Source: Microstegium vimineum
Taxonomy: Eukaryota; Streptophyta; Magnoliopsida; Poales; Poaceae
NCBI GenBank assembly: GCA_022036555.1
Contig: CM039126.1
Location: 10,708,079 to 10,772,078 of the forward strand
Reading direction: 5' to 3'
Length of the DNA stretch: 64,000 nt
Position 1 is the stretch's first letter. Every line of letters starts with the position of its first letter. Below the pieces are notes generated by a model that saw nothing but the letters and a program-made list of their open reading frames with translations, did no database searches and was not told where the DNA came from. Positions 23,351 to 33,201 of the stretch are shown here, one piece after another. The translations under genes and the position numbers were made by a program.

Positions 23351-25440
23351 TTGCGACATCGACGGTTCCAGTTCGGCTGGACTGCTTTGCGATTCGTGCT
23401 GTCTACCGGGACGAAATAACGAATAGCTGTTGCGGTGATTTGGAGTTTTGGTTCAAACAGAAATGAGGGGAGTGGGGAACCAGTGAGTTGCTGAACCGTG
23501 GGGCTTGGCCTGACGGTTCCAGTTGAAGGCATGTTTTTTGGGATTAAACAATAATACTATGTGGTTGATATGTTCATGGTTTGATGTGCCACTTTTTATG
23601 TTTGATATTGAAAGGATGGAATCATGGAACCTGGTGCAAAAGTGGTGGAACTGGATTTTAGATTCAAACTTTGACTGACAGATAGATGAAATATGAATTC
23701 AGTGGACCAGAAATCTTTTGTTCTCTATGACTTCCACGCTGTCTTTTGATTTAACTGCCTAGTGCTCATTACCAACCTGAAGGATAAACAGATTATCAAG
23801 TACATACATGTGATCCTATATACCTAAGAGAGTCTTGGCGAATAAAAAGATCACCTGCATAAATACTACAAGATTCGGTGGGCAGATAGAATAGTGAAAC
23901 ATGATAATAAATTTTTAGAGCTTGTTCAGGGAAATCAATCCATTTACATCAAGGTAATCGGTCACTAGAAATGTCTGGGGGGGCCCATCAACACAACAGT
24001 ATTACAACAAGCATGGAGTTTTAGACAGCTTATGCAAACCAAATTACAACTCTAACAAGGCACCAAAATCTGCCACTGCCTAGTGGTTACATGGAACATC
24101 TAGCATGGTCTATCATCATGTTGGGGATGGCATCACAATTTCCAACCATTGCTTTGCGTGTTACCTTGTTTCTAGCAAAGTTATAACCACAGAAAGATGA
24201 AAACTACAGAGTAAGTTAATTAATTGTACAACTATAAAAGCCCAGGAAGCAATGCAAGTTGATACAAAGTTTGTTTATTGCCATTTTGAGCTCTCATAGC
24301 TATAAAAGGCCATGAACCCTTGCCCACTTCTGCTGCTGAATGATTGCTAGGATCACCGACTGATCCCAGGCCAAACTCATCATCTGCCTAATACCCAGAC
24401 TGCAGTATTGAGGAGAAGAGGAAGGAATCAGGATTAGGAAGGAAAAAGATTTCTGTAGAAAAAAAATGAGATAGTTCAAGCAAAGTCGAATGGGGAATGA
24501 AGAACAGAATAAATCGTTATAGGAACTTACTTGCAGTGAGGAACCAGGCTGCTCTGTTGGAAGGCTTGTGCAAGCTCCAGAATATTGCTCAGACAAGACT
24601 TGGTAACAGAGACAGAGTCAAGTTGCCTGTTTCGAATTTCACACTGCTGCTCCCTTCCCCTTTCCTGTATCTGGAAAGGTAAAGTTCAAATGGTGCTCTG
24701 GCCTCTTTTGCTCCCAAACGCCCAAATTCGAAATTTTGAACGCAGGACCTACACAAGGCTACATGCCTACTTCCTACTTCCTACAGAAGAAAAAGATGTC
24801 TAGGAAAAACTTCCATACCTGGCTCCCTTTTTGCAAGTTATGCATAGGACACTGTTATGAAACAAAAAACTAGCAGTTATAAACTAACAAGGGCCATGGA
24901 GTGTTGCTTAGTCTACTAAGTTGGTTGGAAAAACAACTAGAAACTGGAATATCTTTGGTAGGAACTGAACTAGCTGTTATATAAACTAAGAAGTGGAGTA
25001 GCTATGGTAGTGGTTACATGTAATTGATCTATTAATGACTAGAAGTGCTGAAGAGGCTTTGCGCATTACATTTAGAAATATTGATAATTTCCCCAACAAA
25101 ATATGGTAAGCAACAGTGCCAGCTTTAAAAATTATAAACCATGAAATTTTTTTTGGGAACATAACATTATGCTTCCATCAAGGTACATATTTTGTTCATC
25201 TATTCTTGTGAGAACCATATTACTGTCGACTTAGTAGAAGTAAAGGCTACAATGGCAACTCCCAAAAAAGTGGCTCACAGTCATCAAGCTCTCCCAAAAA
25301 AGCTTTCCTCTAAAACATATATGCATCAATTATTTTTGGTGTGCATAGGTTAGGGTTGCAAAAGGTAAATTCTCTGAGATATAAACACACAAAAAGTTCA
25401 TTCTCTCCATAGTAGCACTCCAAAAAAAAACATTTCTAGA
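23351..25440. other. Spacer present only in the middle duplication unit
   Basis: This roughly 2-kb stretch separates the copy 3 promoter from the duplicated spacer at 25448. It has no counterpart in unit 1, where a deletion joins the copy 2 gene directly to the later spacer. Short open frames near 24300-24700 have no recognisable domain. No gene is supported. Confidence 0.5.
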
Positions 25441-28400
25441 CAGGAAGCATGACAAATCCTGTACCAAATACTCACTTAACCTTTTCCAGATATATCTCGA
25501 ACTGAGGAATGGTAAATCAACCAATTTCACCATTCAACTAACATGTCATGCTAGGAGCAACTTGCATTTTAGATCGATAAATACATTAAATATGTAGGAG
25601 TATCACTTGGTGGCAAAAGGATCAGCACCATTGGTGAAAGAATTCGAACATTGCTGTGCATGTTCAGACACATAGCCACATTCAGGAAGGACGCTGTAGA
25701 TGAGCTTTTCCCTTGACTGGTGTTTGCCATGAACATGCAAGTTGGTGTATGGATTGACATAAGGAAAATGTTTTATTAGGTAAATAAAATAATATTTATC
25801 ATTAAGATGGTAAGCCACAGATAATCCTAGTTGTGCAGCTAACCATTGTACTAATTGAATTAAAATGATAGCAGAGTAGGAAGGAATGGTTAATTCCATG
25901 GTATGCTACAGATATTCATATGAATCCACTAACTAAAGAGGATGTAATCATGAATGACATAAAAAAGGCTTATGTATTTCAGGGGAAGGCCTAGAAAATG
26001 TGGAAATCTCATGTTTTATTGTTCTACAAATGGCTCACATGTGCTTTAGGCAGCATAAGCCATAAGTGCCACTTAGATGCAAATGAATATGTAGGCATCG
26101 AACTAAAATGGCAGCAGCATAAACCAAAATGGTAGGAACTCATTAGTTTCATGGGTATGTCACAAATATGTCCACCTAAAGTCACCAACTATAAGTCATG
26201 GAATAATTATGAATGTCACAAAACATGTATCATGTATTTCAGGGCAAGGCATAGAAATGCGCAAATGCCAAGTTTTATATTTTTTGCAAATAAGTGCAAA
26301 TGTTTTAGGCGATATATGGAGGATATGTAATAGCAGGATAATCTGGAACCACACATGCAAATAAATTTGAGCTGCATAGGTGGCCTGGACGCTTAAAATG
26401 CTGGTTAGAAGGAAGGGTGATTAGCAGGAAGACAGTGCAATCATTACAGTGGGGAAACCGTACAAAAATTTGGTAGTAGAGTGCAAACTTAATGGTAATC
26501 AACGAACCAATGCTTATGGGTATTATATGTAGTATGCAATTATGACATTCATATTATTATCAGTAATGGCAGGGTACATGAGAGTATGAGAGAAAAACTA
26601 AAAGGTTCTTTTCTTCTCCCTAATTGAAATTCTGTAAATACTGGCATGTAGTTTGACCAGTTAACCAGTAGAGGCAGTCTCTTCGCTGACATTAGTAAAT
26701 GTATTTTTTTATTAATTGCAGTTAACGCATCACTCATTTCATAGAATAATTCCCAAATTGCAAAGCTCAGATTCTTCCCAAAGATGTAAACTAATAAAAA
26801 GTGAAGGCAAATATTTCACCTTTGTCAATGGTTAAGTGCAATTGCAGCACCAGTATTTGGCTCCATACATCCAAGAACTCCATTAGTTTCTCCATACTAC
26901 CTTCTCTGAAGAGTGGATCAATTATAGTACAGCTAATTTACTAACTCAAGATGTTTGGATTAAAGTGTCACTGTGCTTAAGGAAAACACTACATATAATA
27001 ATTTCTTGTGCCTTTGGAGGCAGGAGAGGTGGCTGCTCATAGGTGGAGGACTGAATGATGGATGGATTTATCAAATATGTATTGAGGTCCTATATAAGAA
27101 AACAAATTCCAGCATAGCATCGTTGTGCTGACAACATTTGCATCACATAGTAACTAGGCTTACGGCTTACCTTGCAAGTCATCTGAACTCGCCGCTTTGA
27201 AATGGATAAGGTAGTTACCTCGTTGGCTAGACATTCGCTGTCGCTATTGCATACATGGCTGTATCACATACTTGACAGTGTACAACAATAACTGTTAGTA
27301 GAGCCTGACTGCAGTGTGCCTGGCAAAAAAACAAACACATTAGCAACAATGTAAAAGGTGTTGTCTGAAATGGTAGTGGCAAAACAACGCATGGTGATGT
27401 TTTTATGTAAAAAAATGTTTTATCCATTTTTTTGCACTCTGCAGTTTAGGATGGCCTTAATTTTACTATGGTATTTTTATTCGACAAACACTAAAGCCCT
27501 TTTTTGCTCTGAAATATGTCATCCCAACTAAAATGCTTCATAAAAAATCATGTTGCCATGCCTAATAAATTTATTGTATTAGAACTAACGACATTCTAAA
27601 TATTTCGTAGAGATTATTGATTAAGAGATACTATAACATCTCTAAAGCAGATTACCAGGAAGATTACATTTTTTTAATACCGAAATTCATGCATATCGTA
27701 GTAATCACCATGCATGTAGTAACTATGTACTGATTGGCATAGAAAAATACTTTGCCTGACCATTATATGTTCAGACGATCTATCTGTTTTCTTCAACTAA
27801 ACATTTTTTTTGTAAAGATTTGATTCATTGCAGGCACAGGCATATACCATTTAAGGTGTTACATGATTACCAATTGATATTAGGACCTAAAAACAATTGA
27901 GATTTCAGGCAAATACCAAAAAAAAATTCTCGAACGTGCCAAACATTTTAGTTTTAGGTTCCATATGCTGCTCCGCTGCTATGTGAACCGACATTTCAAG
28001 GCAAACAATGACACCTCAGCTGTAGGAATGCATCAGTGTAGCGATCATGCTCAGTAATTTGAAGGACAAAAGGATATCTAGCAGGCGAAAGAAAGGCAAT
28101 CATATTGAGTGGCAACAGTAGGCAGTCAAGGTTCAAAATGCTGAGGTAAAGTGTACCTGATGCAATGTGTTTATGTCTGGAAGATGCTCATTCACCCCTT
28201 ATCGTCTTCTTTCCATCAGTTTTTCTTTTTGCTCTCTGCAGCCAACAGAAGATAAATGCTGCAAGACATAAAAAATTATGCCATCAGTCAAGACTTCCTG
28301 TGAATGGTCCTCTGGACATAGAAAGCCTTCAATTGAAGTTAAGAAAATGAACCTATGGGATACTAAGAACAAACCTTTGGTCATTGACATTCAAACCATC

Positions 28401-29243
28401 CTACAAGTGAGAGGCACATAATGAAACACCATGCACAGGGGAAAAAAACTTGAAACTAAATACATTGCATTTAATCTTATTGCATCTGACCTTAAAACAC
28501 ACACCCGTGAACTAATTGCATCTGAAAATAAAATCACAGCTAAACCAAATTGCATCAAAAGGAACTCGCTCAGCATTGCAAGAGATGAACAGGGCTCGTA
28601 AAACGTAAAAGGCTACGGAAGAACTCACCAGCGGTGTGAAATAAATCAACTAGCGTTGGTTAAGCGGATGCACAATAATCGACAAGAGCACAAGAACACA
28701 CACCAGGAATACATCCCTATCATCAGTAACTAGGTGAGGATTTCACCAAGAGTACTAAAGTTATGAAAGGAGATCATCAGTATCACCCATCCAAGAAACA
28801 GCGGGGTTGCTTTTGAACAAATGACGTCCCACAAAGATCATAAGTTCGGATGTAGCCAACGGTAAAAGCAACTTCATAAAGACAAAAGGAGACACAAGAA
28901 CACGATCACAGGAAGATCATATAGATGTCGATCATTAACTGCAGATTCCATTACTATTTGAAGTTCATCACAAGATCATCAGTGATCATCATCATCCAGA
29001 AAACTAAACTTTGCAAGACGAACAGAAGGTAAACATGGCTGCCTCACATCAGGACTGAGACAACACCACCACCAAAAAGCCCTCTCACTGCTGCTCTGCA
29101 TCAGAAACTGACTACTACTCCAGCAACTACTACTACTCCAGCAACTACTACTACTATGACGACTAACTCACTGCAACTACGATATGGCCTGCAACTACGA
29201 TATGGACTGCAACCAGGGAACGAACCGATTCCATCCCGACCCC

Positions 29244-29943
29244 CTACTCGACCTTGATCTCGAACACGTCCTTGCGCTCCTCGTCCTTGATCTTGGGAAC
29301 GGTCACCATGAGCACGCCGTTCTTCATCTCCGCCTTGATCTGGTCCATCTTGTAAGCATGGGAGGAGAGGCTGATGCGGTAGCTGTAGGTGTACGGTGCC
29401 GGGCCCTTGTCGTCGCCGCCTTCGGAGTCCTTGTCGCCCTCCCCCTTGATCACCAGGAAGCCCATCTCCGTCTGCATCTTCACGTGCTCCTTCGCCAGCC
29501 CCGGCATCGCCACCTTCAGCTGCACCGCGTCGCCATCCTCCTTGGAGACCCACCATCCGCGCGTGGAGAAGCCGGTCATGGACGCCGCGCCGCCGTCCCC
29601 CGCCAGCGCCAGGAGCAGGTCTGCAGAAAACCCCAAATCATCAGTGAAGAGCTTGGGGAAACGCGGTTCGAGGAAATAAGGCGAAGGGAAACGCGGCCGT
29701 ACCTCCGGTGAAGAGCTTGGGGATGGAGAGGTCGCGCTCACGAGGACGGTCGGCGGCGGCGACGTCCTTGCCGGTGGAGTCCTTGACGCCGTCGTCGGAG
29801 CTGCGTGGCGGCGCGCCTCCGGTGCTGACGAGGTGGCGGGCGGAGGCGACGGTCTTCCCGGAGGCGGACGGTGAGGCGAAGATGTCCACGAGGAAGACGG
29901 GCTTCGAGACCTCCCCTCCCTTGGAAGCGACGGCGGAAGCCAT
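29244..29943 (-). CDS. Organellar small heat-shock protein (HSP20 family), copy 4
   Basis: Two exons, complement of 29703-29943 and 29244-29620, give 205 residues. It is nearly identical to copy 3: presequence beginning MASAVASKGGEVSKPVFLVD, a STGGAPPR segment, then the alpha-crystallin domain with GWWVSKEDGD, MKNGVLMVTVPKI and the same KDVFEIKVE end. One visible difference is MPGLAKEHVKM in place of MPGLGKEHVKM. The intron is only 82 bp and contains a stray copy of the last exon 1 bases. A TATA-like TTTAAA at 30045-30050 and a heat-shock element at 30095-30107 lie upstream. Confidence 0.93.
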
Positions 29944-30044
29944 GGATGAACCTCTCTCTCTCTTCTCTGTGATTGGGGTTTTGGTTTTGGACTTTAGCGG
30001 TGCTCTGTGAGAAATGCCTTGACAGCGACGGAAGTGTAGGGGGG

Positions 30045-30107
30045 TTTAAATGGTGGGGGCTTTCTTGGAGGAGGGGATGGCCAAGGGGGGCAGGGAAGGT
30101 TCCAGAG
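30045..30107 (-). promoter_or_regulatory. Heat-shock promoter of sHSP copy 4 (HSE plus TATA-like box)
   Basis: GAAGGTTCCAGAG at 30095-30107 is identical to the heat-shock element of copy 3. TTTAAA lies at 30045-30050. Spacing to the start codon is the same as for copy 3 to within a base or two. Confidence 0.7.
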
Positions 30108-30123
30108 TTCGCATCTTTCGACA

Positions 30124-30408
30124 GGGCATGTTTAGTTACCAGAGATTCATCCAAAATTCCAAAATTCCCTATCACATCAAATTCTTATTTCTCATCGCAT
30201 CAAAATACCGACACATATATAAAATATTAAATATAGATGAAATAAAAAATTAATTACACAGTTTTATTATACTTTACGAGACGAACATTTTAAACCTAAT
30301 TAATCAATGTTTGGACAATTATTATCAAATAAAAAGAAAAATGCTACAGTGTGACGTGACAAGTGCTACAGAATTTTTTTTCACCCCTTTTCACACTCTA
30401 AACACCCC
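30124..30408. mobile_element. MITE inserted in the promoter of sHSP copy 4
   Basis: The left end GGGCATGTTTAGTTACC and the right end (reverse complement GGGTGTTTAGAGTG) form an imperfect inverted repeat. The interior carries motifs typical of a widespread grass MITE group, such as AATTACACAGTTTT, GAGACGAAC and ATGCTACAGT. The paralogous promoter of copy 3 is uninterrupted at this point and reads GACATCGACGG. CA is present on both sides here (30122-30123 and 30409-30410), so the empty site is visible by comparison. Confidence 0.8.
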
Positions 30409-30410
30409 CA

Positions 30411-30990
30411 TCGACGGTTCCCGTTCGCCCGGACTCCTGCTTTGCGATCGTGCGGTCTACCGGGACGAAGTAGTTGTTCTGGTGGTTTTTGGTTCAGCGC
30501 AGTGGAGGCGTGGAGGGGAACCATTGGGTCGCTGAACCGTGGGGCTGGGGCAAGCAGACCCTCCTCCGTTCTGAATTCTGATTTTCTGATGCAAGGGAGA
30601 AGGGACCAAAGCACGTTTGTACACTCGATTCTGCATAGCGTAGAACTGTCTCCACGTCTAACAAACACTGGTAGCGAATGTTCATAATATATGGGCCTTA
30701 ATGTATTATGGGCTTATGGCCAATTAAGTATAATTATTACAAGTTCCTTATTACAATTGGAACACACAGCGAGTTGATTCGTACATGGATGACACATTCC
30801 GTGGATGCAAACACGTACGAGTTTTAAAACGAAAATTAACCACACATTCGAGCAAGTTTGGTTACACACATCATCATCATATCATACTACAGACGTACGG
30901 AGTGCTGGTCCATTGAGCCGCGGCCGGTTGTGGCAGCAGAATCCGTGTATGCCGGCGAGCAACAAGGCACAAGGCACAAGGCACACCGCA
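30411..30990. other. Distal promoter of sHSP copy 4 and 3' flank of the aquaporin gene
   Basis: The first 100 bp match the distal promoter of copy 3. The rest is spacer between two minus-strand genes. No gene is supported. Confidence 0.4.
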
Positions 30991-30996
30991 CACACA

Positions 30997-32044
30997 CTAG
31001 TAGTGAGCGCTGGACTTGAAGGGGATGGCTCGGATGACGACCTGGTGGTACAACGCAGCAAGAGCCGCTCCGGTGAACGGGCCCACCCAGAAGATCCACT
31101 GTGTCACAATCCAATGCAAGAGCATCAGTATATGTGTGTTTGTCTAGGCACCATCAGGATGCATGCAAATGAACTTACGTGGCCGTGCCACCCGTGCATT
31201 CAGCATTCAGCAGTATGCATGCAAATTATAATTAACTTACGTGGCCGTGCCACCCGTGCGGGCTGTCGTAGATGATGGCGGCGCCGAGGCTCCTGGCGGG
31301 GTTGATGCCGGTGCCAGTGATGGGGATGGTGGCGAGGTGCACAAGGAAGACGGCGAAGCCGATGGGCAGCGGGGCAAGCACGGGGACGTGGGAGTCCCTG
31401 GCGCTGCGCTTGGCGTCGGTGGCGGAGAAGACGGTGTACACCAGCACAAACGTGCCGACGATCTCGGCGCCGAGGCCGTCGGCCTTGGTGTACCCGGGGC
31501 TGACGGCGTTGGCACCACCGCCGGCGGACTCGTACAGCGCGCTCCCGAACGCCTTGACGACGCCGGCGCCGCACACGGCGCCCAGGCACTGCATCACCAC
31601 GTAGTAGAGCGCCCGGCTCAGCGACAGCTTCCTGGCGAGGAGGAGCCCCAAGGTGACGGCCGGGTTGATGTGGCCGCCGGACACGCCCGCCGTGCAGTAG
31701 ACCAGCGCGAAGATCATGCCGCCGAACGCCCACGCGATGCCCTGGATGCCCACGGTGCCGCACTTGGACGGGGACTTGCTCACGCCCATCACCGTCAGCA
31801 CCGTCACGTAGAGGAACAGGAACGCGGCCACGAACTCGGCGATGCCGGCGCGGTAGAAGGACCATGACGCCAGCTCCGACGCCTCGAACAGTGGCGCCGG
31901 TGGGGGCTCGATGTAGTCGCGCCCCAGGTCGTCCGCCGCAGTCCCGATGGGCTGATGCTCGGGGAAACGGTCCACGCCTACGCGCACGTCCTCCTCCTCC
32001 GCCGCCGCCTGCAACCTGTCCTGCAGCTTGCCGGCTCCTGCCAT
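30997..32044 (-). CDS. PIP1-type plasma membrane aquaporin
   Basis: Exons are complement of 31241-32044 and 30997-31098, giving 301 residues. The long N-terminus with RDYIEPPPAPLFE and WSFYRAGIAEF, and the MGVSKSPSKC loop, mark the PIP1 subgroup. Six membrane segments and two NPA boxes are present (HINPAVT with NPA at 127-129, GINPARS with NPA at 248-250). The aromatic/arginine filter is Phe107, His236, Thr245 and Arg251, the water-selective set of PIPs. The C-terminus is IPFKSSAHY. PIP1 proteins usually act as heterotetramers with PIP2 proteins in the plasma membrane, moving water and some small solutes. The start is the first ATG, with a TATAAGA box upstream. The intron repeats the end of exon 1, including the donor. 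Confidence 0.93.
31161..31258 (-). repeat. Tandem duplication covering the aquaporin splice donor
   Basis: A unit with GCATGCAAAT followed by ACTTACGTGGCCGTGCCACC occurs at about 31161-31199 and again at about 31216-31258. The second copy is the true end of exon 1 with its donor, read on the minus strand as GGCCAC then GTAAGT. The first copy places an identical exon end and donor inside the intron, about 60 bases further into the transcript. Confidence 0.85.
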
Positions 32045-32146
32045 GAGTTACGACCTCGATCGATCGAAGCTTCTAGAGTGACTGATGAGTGAGTAGTAGT
32101 GCTGTTGCCTGTTGGATGAAGCGACGTGTCAACGAGCCATGTGTGT

Positions 32147-32153
32147 TCTTATA
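32147..32153 (-). promoter_or_regulatory. TATA box of the aquaporin gene
   Basis: TATAAGA on the minus strand, about 103 bp before the start codon at 32044, in a suitable position for a core promoter. Confidence 0.55.
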
Positions 32154-32467
32154 GGCTGCAGTGACACAGCATTATTAGTAGGACCCATGGCGAGTCACGC
32201 CTGCAGCAAATGGACAAACTCATTTTGGGATTAATCAATGGTTGATGGCTGCGAATGGCATGGCGGGCAAGTAGTACAATTAGTATCGCTTAATTCAGAT
32301 GGGCGCAAGAACAGGGAGACAGAATGGGCGGCAGCCGCTGCGGCGTCCCTGGCCACACGCATAGTTGCACAAAGCAGTCACGTAGGATAGGATTAGGAAC
32401 ACACGCACAGACGCGTCGCTCAAGTGACGCAACACTCCGACCAAATCCTCCTGTTCGCCTGTTGCGC

Positions 32468-32664
32468 TGGGTTACATCCTATTTGATCCTCCCCTCTAAG
32501 CTTTAGAGGTCTAAACTTTATATCTAAATCTCTAAACAAGTGATTTAAAATTAGCTCTAAATTTTAATCCACCTTATACTAGAGCTTTATGTATAAAAAA
32601 TAAACTAAAATGCTCTAAAGTTTAGAGACCTTCAAAATTTAGAGATAGGGATCCAAACATGCCC
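32468..32664. mobile_element. MITE adjacent to the CACTA element
   Basis: The left end contains TATTTGATCCTCCCCTCT. The right end, reverse complemented, reads GAGGGCATGTTTGGATCCCT. The interior is AT-rich with repeated TCTAAA and TTTAGAG motifs. Imperfect inverted ends of this GTTTGGATCC type are common in grasses. The exact outer limits are uncertain. Confidence 0.5.
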
Positions 32665-32717
32665 TCACCCATTGGCACCACCACACCGTCTCCATCCACT
32701 ACCACTACTACAGGATT

Positions 32718-32935
32718 TATTAACCGTGACGATTAAAAAAGATTAACCGTGGCGGTTATCACAACCGCCATAGATCAATGATCACGGTTAATATGGGAAT
32801 TAATCGTGGCAGTTGGGCAACCGCCACGGTTAATTAACCGTGGCGGTTAGGATAGGGCAACCGCCACCGTTAATGGTTATTAACTGTGGCGGTTGGTGGC
32901 GGTTTCTTATAGCAACCGCCACGGTTATTATTTTC
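32718..32935. repeat. Left subterminal repeats of the CACTA element
   Basis: At least eight copies or variants of TTAACCGTGGCGGTT and its inverse AACCGCCACGGTTAA are packed into about 215 bp. In En/Spm such motifs bind the element-encoded TnpA protein and are needed for excision. That role is inferred here from position. Confidence 0.85.
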
Positions 32936-33201
32936 CAAAAAACAAAAAATGTTTTTAAATTAAAATTATAAATTGGATTAATTTCAAAACATTTTTCTTA
33001 AATTCAAGCACAGATTATATAAGAGAACCTAAGCCTCAATTTCAAGCACAGATTATATAAGATAACAGCAAACATCGATTAAACAGATATTACATGAATG
33101 TGTTGTCCTGTTTCAGAGAATCGATATCACAAAAGTTACAACAAGTCATTCACATAAGCATGTCCAGCAGTTCATTAAACATATATGTATAACAAGTTCA
33201 T

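Larger units (their letters stand above)
25448..30115. repeat. Tandem segmental duplication, unit 2 (paired with 18906-23350)
   Basis: Direct repeat partner of 18906-23350, including sHSP copy 4 and its proximal promoter. Homology stops near 30121, where a MITE has inserted, and resumes at 30410 with the distal promoter sequence (ATCGACGGTTCC-like) that lies uninterrupted at about 23358 in unit 1. Unit 2 carries about 350 bp of extra sequence near 26965-27320. Confidence 0.85.

Noticed and set aside
24300..24682. Open frames of 98 and 61 codons in the unit 2 spacer
   Set aside because: They overlap on opposite strands and have no recognisable domain or splice support.
31241..31867. Plus-strand 208-codon frame opposite the aquaporin
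   Set aside because: Pure antisense of a clear PIP1 exon; composition explains the lack of stops.
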